A DNA stretch of 64,000 nucleotides from Ficedula albicollis (GCF_000247815.1 NC_021678.1:10413351-10477350), one strand, 5' to 3'. Counted from the first letter of the stretch, positions 13,711-26,300 are shown. Notes: generated by a model not told the origin, from the sequence alone. Numbers and translations are program-made.

Positions 13711-13900
13711 GCCAAAGTCATGCTCTAGTTTCACTCAAGTGACAAGTCCTGTATTATCATGCAACAAGCTCAATTTACCTTTCAGCCAAAGTCATGCTCT
13801 AGTTTCACTCAAGTGACAAGTCCTGTATTAGCTCCCCTAAAGACTTTATACAGTAATGACAAGTCCTGTATTAGCTCCCCTAAAGACTTTATACAGTAAA
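13711..13900. repeat. Compound overlapping direct duplications (74 and 43 bp)
   Basis: The segment starting GCCAAAGTCATGCTC occurs at 13711 and 13785 (offset 74). Its tail, TGACAAGTCCTGTATTA, is followed in the second copy by GCTCCCCTAAAGACTTT, and this tail unit repeats again from 13814 to 13857 (offset 43). The part TGACAAGTCCTGTATTA is therefore present three times. Two separate template-switch or slippage events sharing one segment explain this best. Confidence 0.9.
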
Positions 13901-16286
13901 TGCACAATCTGAATTGGTTAATAAAATATTACATATTATTACCTGTTTTCACCATACCTGAGGTAGGAAATAAGATGATTTTGAAAATGAATCCACCACT
14001 ACCTGGTTTTTCTCAGCAGACATGGATAAGAAAGATGATCTAATTAATATTTCCCCTTTTGTCTCTGAAGTAATTTCACATTCAGATTTATACTTTTATA
14101 AATTTCATCATTATAACAAATGAAATATTAAGCTATAATTCAGCCTTAGCTTTTTCCAAGATTTGGCTTTCATTATGTTTTGAGAAACTTATTGCTCCAG
14201 TTCCTCATGTTCAAACATCTAAATTCCATTGCACTTCTTCTACTGCTTGGTTGGGTAAAGTGATGTTTACTGAAAAGGAGGCAACACTCCTTAAGTGAAT
14301 AATGAATCCAACATGGGACTTGTTCTTGTCCACATGAAAGATTACTGGTGCATTAATAAAATAATGCATGAATGTTCATGATGAAACAAGTAAAAAAATT
14401 TTAAGGATGTAGACAATATGAAAAGGAAAAAAAAATATTTCCAAAACCAACCCAAAACAACACTTGCAAACAGTTTTCAACTTTTAATGTCAGTACAGAA
14501 CTCTGAATGCCTCAAGGAAAAAGAAAGGGTTAAAGTATATAAAAAGGTATGGTGATAAGCCAATATTTATCTTCTGTGTATTCTTGTCATTTACCTTGGA
14601 ATATAATATAAGCAAAAGATTGTGAATAAATAAATAAAAGTTCCACAAACACTGTGTATAATCCGACGAATATGTATGTGTTCTATGTATATTTGAAATT
14701 ATTTTTTCATCTCATCTGTTTAAGAAAAGAAAATCAATATTACAGTTTATAATTCAGGACAACAGAAGCATTATCAGTTCTGTTGCTAGCACATTAGCAT
14801 TTATGTATTTTTTAAAATGTTAGCTAAAAATAACAAAATAATCAATAGTTCAATTACAACTCCAGCTTAGGATAACTCATTCCAGTATTTTCATTATGTT
14901 GACTTAAATGTTTATCCTTTTTTCTCCAGTGAAGAAGAAAATTCAGCTGAAATGTTTTGTCTCTGTACAATCCTTATTCTTGCCCTGCCTTGGTTAGCTC
15001 CCTTCTTATTAATAGCACCCAAGTGAAAATATGGGAGTTCTGTGGCTTGTCTTCTTAATAATGAATAAAGGTGATGCATTGTATGAAACTGCCTCAATAA
15101 TTTAAAAGGTAATGCCAAACAAAGACTAACTGTAGTGGTCTGTAGAAAATATATTGCATTGAAAAATGATTTATGAGTTGCAGAGATGTTAAAATGCTAA
15201 ATTTAAGTACAAAGTCTATAGTCTACTAGAAATATTAAAGTTTCAACACCAAGAATGGCTGTTTTCCTACTTGTTTTAAGTTGTAATTTATTTTCTATTC
15301 CTGTCCTTTTTTTATATATATTTAGAGATAGAGTCATTTAGAGACAGAAACATTCTTCTGATGCCCTTTGACCTTCAATTCTACTCAGAGAAAGACAAAA
15401 GGAAGGGATAGAAGAGTTCACTATAATCGCTGCTTCTGGTTCCCAATGTGCAAGCTGCCTGATACCCAGAAGATGGACAAGCAATCCTCTATAAAGTGAC
15501 TTCTCTTTGATATTCAAAATCCAAGTTATTCGATAGATCACTTCTGATTATTTAGCATATAAGTATATATTTATTCATAGGTTGAATTATGAAATTACAG
15601 AACACATGAACACTAATAAGAGCCAACTCATGCCTACTGTGTTTCATGAAAATTTCTCCAAGACCAGTAGTGAATAACACTTCCAATGCTCTCCCATCCT
15701 GTGAGACTCGAATTCTAACCAAGTACAGAGATTAAACAAAAAAAAAAGTGCAAATCTGAATATAACTCTAGCACAGGAAATAGCAACTTGCATAACATAA
15801 TTATCATCCAGTCAGAGAAAAATCAATAGATTTAGACCAACCACACAGTTCAAGTTCAGACTAGAGAAATAATACTCTTAAGTAACTGTTTCAAAGTTAA
15901 ACTTAGGCACATACTTATTCAAACTTGTCCCTTTTCTGAAGAGCAAACAAAAAAATCCGCACTCCGGTATAAGCATAAGCAAAAATAAAAAAAAAAAAGA
16001 ATAAAAAAAAGGAGCTAAATAATAAATACATTGTTTATTGTAAAACATTTGGCCGGATATACTGAAAGCTAGGAGTGTTTTTACAGTGTGCAGCCCCACT
16101 TAATTGAAAAAGGATGTAAATATATTAATGTATGGGTGTTTTATTATTCCTTTATTATTCCTTATTATTACTCCTGTCCCTGCAGAAACAGGCAATACCT
16201 GTAAGGGGACACAGATACCTCATTCCCTGGCACACAGTACTTGTCACAAAAGAGTAGAACACAAGGAAAAACATTTTTAATAGGGA
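13901..16286. other. AT-rich non-coding DNA, no gene seen
   Basis: No recognisable coding, RNA or transposon sequence. Several A runs occur near 15.98-16.01 kb. Open frames of about 60-75 codons in this stretch have no family resemblance. Confidence 0.6.
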
Positions 16287-16634
16287 CACAGTGTCCTGGT
16301 CTGAAGGACAGGTGTCTGCCAATAAAGGCAGAAGCTTCTCTTTGAAATGGAGAATGTAAACCCCCTTCCTCCAAATTATTATAATTTTGAAATTAAGGGG
16401 CTCTCAGGCAAAGATATGGGAAATAGGAATAACAGTTCTTTACTAGGAAAATTAAAATAGAAATACAGTATTACAAAGAACAATCCCAACCCTGACAGAG
16501 TCAGAATACAACCTGACACCCCGTCAGTCAGTCAGGCTGTTGGCAGCAGTCCCATTCAATGGTGGCTGCATCCTCCTGCAGTGGCAGATGTGGTTCAGCT
16601 GGAGCAGGGCTCCTGTAGAAGGTGCAGTTTTCCT

Positions 16635-16635
<1 letters not shown>

Positions 16636-16724
<89 letters not shown>
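16636..16724. repeat. Poly-G run of 89 bases flanked by 17-bp direct repeats
   Basis: An uninterrupted run of 89 G inside the LTR. The 17-mer AAGGTGCAGTTTTCCTC sits directly before it (16619-16635) and directly after it (16725-16741). The run therefore lies between two copies of its own flank. On the opposite strand it is poly-C. It produces meaningless poly-Gly and poly-Pro frames. Its true length is uncertain in any sequencing technology. Confidence 0.9.
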
Positions 16725-16725
<1 letters not shown>

Positions 16726-16911
16726 AGGTGCAGTTTTCCTCTGAAGGTGCAGGGATGATGTGGAAAGGTCTGGCTTTCCTCTGGAATCCAGTGGAAAAAA
16801 GGTATCTTGTTGTCCAAAATCTCGGTTTTATCTAGGTAGGAAAGGCTTGGCTGCTCCCCCTGGCTGGAGCATCTCCCAGTGGGATGATGTAATTTTATCA
16901 GTCACACAGTG

Positions 16912-17281
<370 letters not shown>

Positions 17282-17436
17282 GTGGAAAAGATAAAGGTGA
17301 TTGTCCCAGCTGGTTTTAAAGCTGGCCCATGAGCAGATAATGTGTGCCACGGAGATAAGGGTCACTGCCCCACCCAGCTTCAGCAGATGGTGACAGAACA
17401 CACATTTCTGGCCACAGCAACCCAACACACACACAG

Positions 17437-19327
17437 AGAAGAGAGAAAGACAACTCGGATGAGCAGTGTAAACAGTTCAGTTTTACACCAGAAGTATCCC
17501 ATTCCCAGGGCATGGGACAGGACATGTGAGAACAACACTGTTGCTATATTTACAGTCTGACACTCCTGGGCAGCTTGGAAAGGGCAGGAATTGCCAAATT
17601 GCTCTGGAGCAATAAAATTGTGAGCTGTGCTTGAAGTGAATTTGCACTTGCAAGCAAAGTTCCAATATAGGCCCCAATGAATAAATAGTGGCACATATAT
17701 ATCATCCCTAATTTTGCATTGATACAAATTTAGATGACAGAGTCTAGAATTAAAACCATGCAGTTCTGAACCTTGGGGAGTCTAAGATGCAATGGGCACA
17801 TAGATGTAGACTGCAATTAATTGTACAAAGTCATCAAAGCTGACTTTTTAGAATGATGACAGTTCTGCAAAACTCAATGGACTGGCAAAGAAGGCTTTGA
17901 GATACTTTGTCCTGGTACTGATGACACACAATTTCTTGACTTTGAAAAGAGCAACAATAGCAACATTTTAGCATTACATTGTGATTATTTTCAGTTAAAA
18001 TAAACCAAGCCAACTCAAACAAACAAAAGCAGCAATAACAGCAACACATAATATTTACATCTCTTAAGAAAATACTACCATACTATGTTGCAAACAGTGA
18101 TTTACATTATGTATTCAAGAGTTAGATATGAGTGTATCCTGTATTTCCTAGCTAATTTTGTCAAATAAATGGTATTGGATACGCCAGCTTAACATATTTG
18201 TCTCAAATGCTTTCTCTTTCTTTGCTTGGAGTTAATAGTCTTTGTACAGTCCACAAATAGGAATTTCAATATAAATTCAGAATAGCCACGTTATTGCAAG
18301 AGTGGTCACCATAAAAATGTCATAGTTTACATAAGAAACAGATTGATAGCATCATCCTTCTAACTAATTCCCCAATGTATCCAAAACCATATAAAGCTTA
18401 AAATAGCTCAGAAATAAAAATAAAACTGGATTTACTTGACTCTTTAGATGGAAGGAGTAATTTGATAAAATTTCTTAATTTTGAGCCCTAATACTGAATT
18501 TAATCCTCCATTTCACACTAGGAAAGTGTAGTGTTTAACCATAAAGAACATTTTAAAATGTTAAATCTGCTTCACTTTCCCCTTCATTTGCCAAAACAAT
18601 AATTGCAACTTTTGATGCCAGGTTTGTTTTATTAGCTCATTTAGATAAGGGAACTTTTGGTCAGTGACTCAGAAGAATATTATCTTTAAACTTTGTGAAA
18701 AATTGTGCTACTTCAAAAGTGCAGTGAAATACAAAATGCTATTGAACCTTTTAACCTCACTGGCATCCTGTACAAATCAATTCACACAGTTTCCCAGCTC
18801 TGCCAGCTATTACTAAACTGACTTTTTTTCTTTTTATGTGAAGCCATAAGAGTTCAATACACTCTGACCAGAATATTTTGGCTATTCCATGCATGGAGGG
18901 GTTTATATTTAATATAAAATTTACTTACTTGAAGATAACATGTATTACAAAGGATTTCTGACTTAGCAGGTCACTATATACACTATAGTGTGTATCACCA
19001 CTTTGCAAAAAACTTGGAATAAATAGTTCAATCCCAACACCAGCGTGATTTGGTTACTCATTCTTTTACTGTGATGTATTTGTAGTTCTTCAGATACTAC
19101 AGTGCAACACATGCAGGTTTCTGCACATGCTGTCAAATGTCACAGATCCATTTAGGCTGCAGAAACTAGACAAGAAAAACTGCAAATGAAGCAACTTCAT
19201 GAAAAATGCTTTTTCAGATAAGATACTGGATCCATGAAGGAAACAGGGCAGTCCAAGTCCACTGTTCAGTCAGTTTTGGGTTTTAAGCAACCTTTTAAGT
19301 GATTTCTGTGAACACTTATAAAAGGCA
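17437..19327. other. AT-rich non-coding DNA, no gene seen
   Basis: No recognisable gene or transposon. A small perfect inverted repeat, CACTATA...TATAGTG, lies at 18972-18990 with a 5-base loop. It is too short to interpret. Confidence 0.6.
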
Positions 19328-19437
19328 ATTGCCCTGCAATTTGGGTTATCAATTACTCTTTGTTAGCTGCATCTTTCTTTGCATTGCCCTGCAATTGGGG
19401 TTACCAATTACTCTTTGTTAGCTGCATCTTTCTTTGG
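19328..19437. repeat. 55-bp direct tandem duplication
   Basis: ATTGCCCTGCAATT(T/G)GGGTTA begins at 19328 and 19383, and both copies run to CTGCATCTTTCTTTG. Two or three point differences are visible. The duplication lies about 50 bp from the reverse-oriented CR1 fragment. Confidence 0.9.
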
Positions 19438-19487
19438 GGTTTTTCTCCAGCTGTAAAGCCATTCTGCAGGACTTCAGAGTCACTAAC

Positions 19488-19702
19488 ATTGGAGAAGCCA
19501 TCTAAGATCATCAAGCCCAGCTGTTAACACACACTACCTTGGACTAAACCAGATCTCCAAGACACACATTCACACAACTTTGAGCTCCCAGGGATGGTGA
19601 CTTCAGCATTTCCCTGAGTTAAAAAAAAAACCTGATCCCACTTTCAGTGAAAAAAGTTTTCCTAATGTCTAGTCTAAACCTCCCCTGGTGCTACTTCATT
19701 GG
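19488..19702 (-). mobile_element. CR1 LINE 3' fragment, reverse orientation
   Basis: Read on the plus strand, this holds the familiar reversed CR1 tail in order: an AAGATCATCAAGCCCAGC block, a TTAACAC...ACTACCTTGGACTAAACC block, a CCCAGGGATGGTGAC block, TTCAGTGAAAAAAGTTTTCC and TAATGTCTAGTCTAAACC followed by TCCCCTGG. These match the end of avian CR1, which encodes reverse transcriptase upstream of this non-coding tail. The copy is short (about 215 bp) and diverged, with an A run inserted at 19621-19630. It is a typical 5'-truncated dead copy. Confidence 0.85.
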
Positions 19703-19705
19703 AAA

Positions 19706-21464
19706 TGAAATAAATTATTCAGTATAAACATTTCCATAAACAGAAGCCAGGATTTGCAGATTTTAGTCTCAGGAAATCGTTTTTCAGTGGGAATAAACTT
19801 CAATATGGGTACCCTACAGTGTTCAGAGTTTGCCATTTTGCTCTGCTCTTTGCACAGTCTCTCATTTTAAACTCAAGAGCCACTAGTGCAGATCCACACC
19901 AGCCACAGTAACTTACAGCTACTAATGACAAGCTTTATTATCAAATCCTGGCAGCATTTCATGTTTGGATCCTTCTTGCAGATGCTTTCAGAGTTTACAG
20001 TAATTACTATCAGAAAATGTCAATATTTGTCAGAAGACCTCATTGCCAATTCCCACTAATACTGCTTCATTCCAAAGCAAAGATGGATGCATGATTTCCA
20101 GATATTTTATGGGTCAGATCATCTGTGATGTTAAATCTGTTTTCATCAGATGCCATTGAATCATACTGCTCAGGATTCAGATCCTTGTTTTTCTTTTTTC
20201 TGTTAATTTTTCTGAACCAGATACTATCCCCACAAATTTAACAGCAGAACTGCAACAACAGTAATCACACACTGCTAGAGGATAGTGATTTTGTTTTCCT
20301 GGCACATAATGTAAAGTTTCTTAGGCGAGTATTTGACATCCAACTGTTTAAATAGATTTATTGTTATTAAATGATGCTTCTGTAATTTTCTAAGGCAAAA
20401 TAATAGGGGAGAGAGAGAAAGAGACACAGAGAGAGAGGGAGAGAGAGAGAGAAACCAGGTTTGTTTTACAGGTTCATTATTTATCCTTGTTTAACTCAAG
20501 AAGAAAAAGGTGAGATATCCAGACTGATAGGTCCTAGCTTTAGGACATTCCTTTCAGAGCTCAAGTTGCAGGCTCTCCACATTGTGAATGAAATCTGAAA
20601 TGAGTTAATGTGGCAGAAATGCATCCTTGAGGCTACAGTTGTCACAATATATGTACAGATACACTAATATCATTGCATTAGATCTTTTTTCCCTGAGATG
20701 TTGTTACACAACCAAACTCAAATTTAGCCAGCTCTTATGCTATTATACTCTTACATGGTTGCAGGGACAGTGAAAGATAACTCCTTGACAATTCCTCTCC
20801 AGATCAACAAGTTAATAACCTATTAAATGTATAAAAAAATATATTAAACATGTGGTTTTGATTCTGGGAAATAACCTGTCTTCCTAAGCACTGATAAAAC
20901 CCTACATCTTTAGGCAGTAACACAGCCTGCAATAATTTCTCAGTGTTTCTGTTAATTTTAACTTCTATTAATGAAGACTTTTAACTGATATAGAAGCATC
21001 AGCTCATAGGAATAATTGTTTAGCTGATTAAGATGCTAACTCATATTTGAAACTACTAAGCTTGTTGCCTGGGTGCTTGAAAAGTACCCCGCAGAGTTAT
21101 TAGGTGATAACAGAATTGCTCTCTGTCCATGACAATTGGATTTTATATTTAAAGAAAAACAGATGAGGAAAGAAATGCAAAATCAGGAAATAAAATTTTT
21201 TTCTTTTTATGTATGTACCTAATTATTAAAGCTTTAATAATAATTACACTTTTTTAGCAATTTTCCCCACCATACTTCTTTAAAGTTTCTGATGGCTTCT
21301 TCAGTTCTTTGTGATATTGATATAGAAACTATAAGGAGAAATAGAATTTTGAGGTGATGTGAAATAACTGGGATTTTCCTGTTGTTTAGGACTCCAACTC
21401 AGCAGCAGCTGGACCAGCTCTGTTACAGATAACCCTTTATAGTTCTACAGAATTTTGTAGACAT
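19706..21464. other. AT-rich non-coding DNA with a GA-rich microsatellite
   Basis: No gene recognised. A GA-rich imperfect microsatellite lies at 20407-20453. The remainder is unique-looking AT-rich sequence up to the CR1 element. Confidence 0.6.
20407..20453. repeat. GA-rich microsatellite
   Basis: An imperfect run of GA dinucleotides with a few AAA and CAC interruptions. Confidence 0.9.
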
Positions 21465-21791
21465 GTAGTGAGCATCATTCTCAGGCGCAGGGCAGGCTTT
21501 CCTCCTTCCAGTGGTGGGGTGGCTAAAAGGGGGCTCTGGGGAGCTCAGCAGGGCTCTGCAGGCTCTGAGGGAGCAGCAGTCTCTGCAGGCAGGGCTGCAG
21601 CTTTCCTCCTGCTAGTGGGGCTTTTAGTTTGTTTCTTGCTGTGCTTTGGTTGGTTGGTTTGAGGTGTTTTTATTAGTAGTGGTTTTTACACAAAAACTGC
21701 AGTTAGTACAAGTGTATGCGGCCAAGTAGAGCCCTCCCAAAAGGCAGAGTCTGTGCAGACCCCTTCCTGTGAGGAGTGTTTGAGCTGATCA

Positions 21792-21974
21792 GTGGTACAT
21801 CAGTGGGGTGCTGCAGAAACCTGCCTGCGGTGTGAACAGGTGAACGATCTCCTTTCATTTGTGGGTGAGCTTAGGGAGGAAGTTAAAAGACTAAAGAGTA
21901 TCAGGGAAAGTGAAAGGGAAATAGACTGGTGGAGTTCTGCTCTGCCATCCTTGAGGGAGGCCCACCAGGAGTGA
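21792..21974 (+). pseudogene. CR1 ORF1-like remnant (coiled-coil start)
   Basis: A 60-codon frame begins shortly after the leader and contains a CxxC pair (ETCLRCEQ) followed by a heptad-like stretch, SFVGELREEVKRLKSIRES, rich in Leu, Glu and Lys/Arg, as in a short coiled coil. It then ends at a stop after DWWSSALPSLREAHQE. CR1 ORF1 proteins bind nucleic acid and help form the retrotransposition particle. This is only the beginning of such a protein. The assignment rests on its position upstream of CR1 reverse transcriptase and on resemblance from memory, and the frame has no functional continuation. Confidence 0.5.
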
Positions 21975-22065
21975 CAGGACTCCCAAACCTCCCACTGTCA
22001 GGAAATGAGAGGATACCTGGTGGGTGAAGGGGAATGGAAATGGGTCCCAGCTCAGGGAGTGAACA

Positions 22066-22536
22066 GTGCTGCATCCAGCTGGGGACAGCCACAGTGGTGT
22101 CCCCCAGGGGTCTGCGCTGGGGCCAGTCCTGTTCAATATTTTCAATGATGACATGGATGAGGGTATTGAGTCTTTCATCAGTAAATTTGCAGACACTAAG
22201 CTGGGAGCATGTGTCGATCTGTTGGAAGGAAGGAGGGCTCTGCAGAGAGACCTGGAGCAGTTGGATGGATGGGCAGAGTCCAGTGGGATGAAGTTTAGTA
22301 AATCCAAGTGCCAAGTCCTGCATTTTGGTCACAATAACCCCCTGCAGTGCTACAGGCTGGGGACAGTGGGGGTGCACAGTGCCCAGGTACTGGGGCTGCT
22401 GGTCAGCAGCCAGGTGAACATGAACCAGCAGTGTGGCCAGGTGGCCAAGAAGGCCAGTGGCCCCTGGCCTGTGTCAGGAACAGTGTGGCCAGCAGGAGCA
22501 GGGAGGCCATTCTTCCCCTGTACTCAGCCCTGGTGA
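22066..22536 (+). pseudogene. CR1 reverse transcriptase fragment, catalytic motif broken
   Basis: The frame includes the conserved block [16 protein letters not shown] (residues about 11-26), typical of the CR1 polymerase. It continues with an acidic stretch, DDMDEG, and then the catalytic box region SKFADTKLG (residues about 39-47). Active CR1 copies carry FADD here; one Asp codon is missing at about 22192-22197, leaving FAD-T. Downstream [21 protein letters not shown] continues the usual palm/thumb sequence. The N-terminal endonuclease and fingers are absent, and the frame drifts after about residue 120. It cannot encode an active enzyme. Reverse transcriptase would copy CR1 RNA into DNA at a nicked target. 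Confidence 0.85.
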
Positions 22537-23159
22537 GGTCACACCTTGATGCTGTGTCCAGTTCTGGCCCCTCAGGTTAGGAAGGACACTGAGACACTTG
22601 AGTGTGTCCAGAGGGAGCAAGGCTGGTGAGGGGCTGGAACACAAACCCTGTGAGGAATGGCTGAGGGAGCTGGGGGTGTTCAGCCTGGAGAAAAGGAGAG
22701 TCACTCTCTACACTCTCTACTTATCACTTTCTACACCTCCCTGAAAGGTGGCTGTGGTCAGGTGGGGTTGGTCTCTTTCACCAGGCAGCACTGACAGAAA
22801 CAGAGGACACAGCCTCAAGCTGAATCAAAGGAAATTTAGGTTGGATATTAGGAGAAAGTTTTTCATGGAAGGAATAACAAAGTACGGGAATGGTCTGCCC
22901 AGGGAGGTGGTGGAGTCACCATCCCTGGATGTGTTTAAAAAAAGACTGGATGTGGCACTGGGTGCCATGATCTAGTGGACGAGTTAGGGCATGGGTTGGA
23001 CTTGATGATCTTGGAGGTCTCTTCCAACCTAGTCATTCTGTGGTTCTGTGATCTTTCCCTTTGCTGAATCCTGGAAAACAGCTCATTTGGTGTCTTTTGG
23101 CTTTTAGCAAAATGTTGTAGCTGAACTATTTTCAGCCTCAAAAAAATTTACGTTTTCAA

Positions 23160-23370
23160 TTTTAGGGCAGGGGTTGGACTCGATCTTGAAGGTCTCTTCC
23201 AGAGTTTTCCCATGGAGGTGGTGGAGTCACCATCCCTGTGTGTGTTTAATAAAAGACTGGATGTGACACTCGGTGCCATGGTTTAGTTGAGGTTTTAGGG
23301 CAGGGGTTGGACTCGATCTTGAAGGTCTCTTCCAGCCTAGTGATTGTGTGATTCTGTAATTCTGTGATCA
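23160..23370 (+). mobile_element. Second CR1 3' tail with a 133-bp internal duplication
   Basis: About 110 bp beyond the first CR1 tail, a second CR1 end carries GGAGGTGGTGGAGTCACCATC, AAAAGACTGGATGTG, a GGTCTCTTCCAG block and terminal ATTCTGT repeats ending near 23368. The 43-bp segment containing TTTTAGGGCAGGGGTTGGAC occurs at 23160-23202 and again at 23293-23335 without a visible difference. A partial duplication of the tail explains this better than a third insertion, because the first copy stops abruptly in mid-sequence. Confidence 0.82.
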
Positions 23371-26300
23371 TTGTTTTCCCAGACTGTCTCAGGACTAGGC
23401 AGGATGCTCAGGAATAAGCATAGTTTAAAGTTCATGGAACTTTTCCAACACATGATTCGAATTTTTAATGTTTCTCAAATTTCAGCGGTCAGCATTACTG
23501 AGAGAATGCTGCCTTTGCCTTAGAGCTGCCTTTGGATGCCTCAGGGGGGACGACTGTGTTGGCCAAGATCAGCAGCCCCATTCAGAACTGCAGATTTGGT
23601 GTCTTTTCCACAGTCACTCCTGAAATGTCTGAGAGACTCAGCATTGTTGAGTTCAAATAACACAGAGGTCCTACTGTAGCTTCATCAGCTTTTCAGAAAA
23701 CTAAAGGAACACACCTGCTACAGGGAATAATTACAGCTCTCATTTACTCAAACTACTGCTTCCCTTCTCACTATTTTATAGACTGTCATTATGCTGTGAA
23801 CCTTAAAAAGTTTTCTGAGTGTGTAGTGAAAAATGTGCATGATTAATATATTAACTACTGAGAAATGTTATTGTCCTAGGTATATTTGACTCCTTTTATG
23901 TCCTGGACTCATAAATTTGTTCGTGAAACTGATATTTTTCATAGTCCTTGATGGTTGCTTTCAGTGAAGAAAGAAAATACAGGTTATGTAACTCAGTATA
24001 TTTTTTGAAATTAATTTTTAATATGAATAATTTGTTTATGTATTAAAAGGCAAGAAGTAGTTTACCATAATGGGTGGGGTAGCATAAACCCATAACAAAC
24101 ATAACATAGTTTATGCAAGTTTTATGGGGTATAAAATTAAGTAAAAATAATTTTACATTCATTAGACAAGTATCATGCTTAGGATTGCACTGAGTTATGA
24201 AATAACGATCTGTTATGCTGTGCATTTATCAGCTACAAAACACTGCCACTCTCTTTCAAACCTTATTACCATATTTCTAAACACCCTCATTTATCTGCTA
24301 AAGAATAGCCCCTCACAGCTTTATTTGTTCCATTTTCTTGCTAATAGTCTACCTTTAATCTTCATGCCTTTGGAAAGGCAAGGCTTCTGCCTTCTGCACA
24401 CATCTCTATATGCATCTGCCTCCTATATATGTGCAGTGAGAATGACAGTAAGACTTGTCATGTGGGTCTTAGGTGCCTCTAATTTGCAAGTGCCAAATTG
24501 CTGACAGACTTCTGTGAGATGATAACAATGTAGTCCTTTCTTTTAAATTAATCTCCAGCTCAAAAACTTCACTTTATCTTATTTATGACTGTTTCTCTCC
24601 CTCAACTAACCAGACAACTTTCCAACTTTTCCAACATTCATGTTATATTAATAGTAATATACCCAGCATATAATTTTTAATATAGAGTCTTGATTATTAT
24701 TTTCCGTCTTGATTTTCTTTCTGGCAATTTCCTTGTCAAATAAGAAATGTTATATATGTCATAGACTGCTGTGTACATCTACCATGGAAATTTAAAGGGA
24801 CTCTCAATCCATCAATATGAAGCAGAATTGTATTCATGCTCTTACAAGGTGAACAGACCCTATAAATACAGACTGACCCATGCCTGCTCTTGCTCTCCTT
24901 TCCAAGGACCCTGTTCATAATTATTAGTATGTCTTACTTTCTGGTTAGATATTATTATTTCCACTCTGGCCAGCTCAGTATTACACACAGTTCTGTAGAA
25001 ACCCCATATGCTTTTTGTCCTCAGGGGTGAATGTCCACAAAGATCTGTCCCTCTCCTTTCCCCTCCACTTTCTCCCAGCCAGATATTCCTCTGAATCTTG
25101 TGGGAGCTAAATTTATCTCAGACTTGTATTTTTCTATCCAATTGAGCTAAAATTGGATAGTAGCTTCAAAAATGATTGGAAAAAATGACAGGCAGATATA
25201 CACACACACAGAGTACAAGCAATTATGGAAGAAGTTGGGTTAAAAGTTAAATTACATCAGCACAAACATTTGATTGTAAACCATGCAGACTGAAATTAAA
25301 TGCCAAAATGTAGAAAAACATTTGAATTTCTATGGAGGTTACATGCCGTGTTGATATTTTAAAATCTGATTCCTAACAGAAGTCAGTGATTCATTCTTTA
25401 TTTCTTGTGAGGAAATGAGAGGTTTGCATCATGTGACATTTCTGAACTGGCAGACCAACTTGTACTGAAGCTCCATTTGGTGCCATTAAAGAATCAACTG
25501 TCTTGAGGCTGTTAGCTTCTGAAATTCCCTTCTGTCAGTGAATCCTTACTATTTATACTGTTTAGAAAGGAGGGTAAGTTTTGTTGCAACAGAAGTAATG
25601 CTGAGCTGCAGCTTGTTCATTTTTTCTCTTTTGATTGGCATGTACTTTCCTTTAGAACTCTTGAACAGACAGCTTTGACCATGCTTTTTGTCATGTTTTT
25701 CACTTTGCATTTATTGCTACCCTTAGCAGGAGGGATGACAAATTCTGTGGCTCTTCCTTTAGGTCCCTTCTCCCAGCAGAGTTCTAACATGCAACAAGAC
25801 GATAAGGAAATAGCAAAAAATGGTTTTTAATTTTTTTAAGCAATTATGAAATTGTCTTCTGCTTTGAGGGGGAAAATTTAGTAATGAAAGTATGCTGCAT
25901 GGTATTCCTCTATAAATAAGCTTAATAAATAAATAAACTGCTACAAGGAAAGTGTCTTCCCTCTAACAAGTCTACTGTTTAAAATACAAGTTGGGCCATA
26001 TTTTACAGAGAGTGGTTAGCATCTTTCTCTTTCCAATCCTGAGTGAAACCCATGGCACTCTTTGGTCAGGCCCTCCAGCTGTAGCCATCAGCATTAGAAG
26101 TGCTTCATCTGGGAGCTGGAGCTCCACTTCAATGAAAAAGAAAAGAGTGCCTAGACAGGTAATGCAGCCAAAACATCTTGAGCACCAAGATGTGATAGGA
26201 TGAGTTCTCTCTCTTTCCCTATCTCCATGGCTATAGACAAAACATAAATGTCTGATGCAGACTGGTTTCACAGTCTTCTTACATTTTGCTGGCATTAAGT

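Larger units (their letters stand above)
21465..23052 (+). mobile_element. CR1 LINE with 5' part retained and a large internal deletion
   Basis: About 1.6 kb against about 4.5 kb for a full avian CR1. The order is a GC-rich leader (about 21.48-21.78 kb), an ORF1-like peptide remnant (21792-21974), a late reverse-transcriptase segment (22066-22536), the 3' non-coding tail and the terminal octamer-like units ATTCTGTGGTTCTGTGAT at about 23034-23051. The endonuclease region and most of the reverse transcriptase are missing between about 21.98 and 22.06 kb. Most CR1 copies lose their 5' end, so a copy keeping a 5' leader and a 3' tail is less usual. The exact 5' boundary is uncertain and no target-site duplication is expected for CR1. 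Confidence 0.88.
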
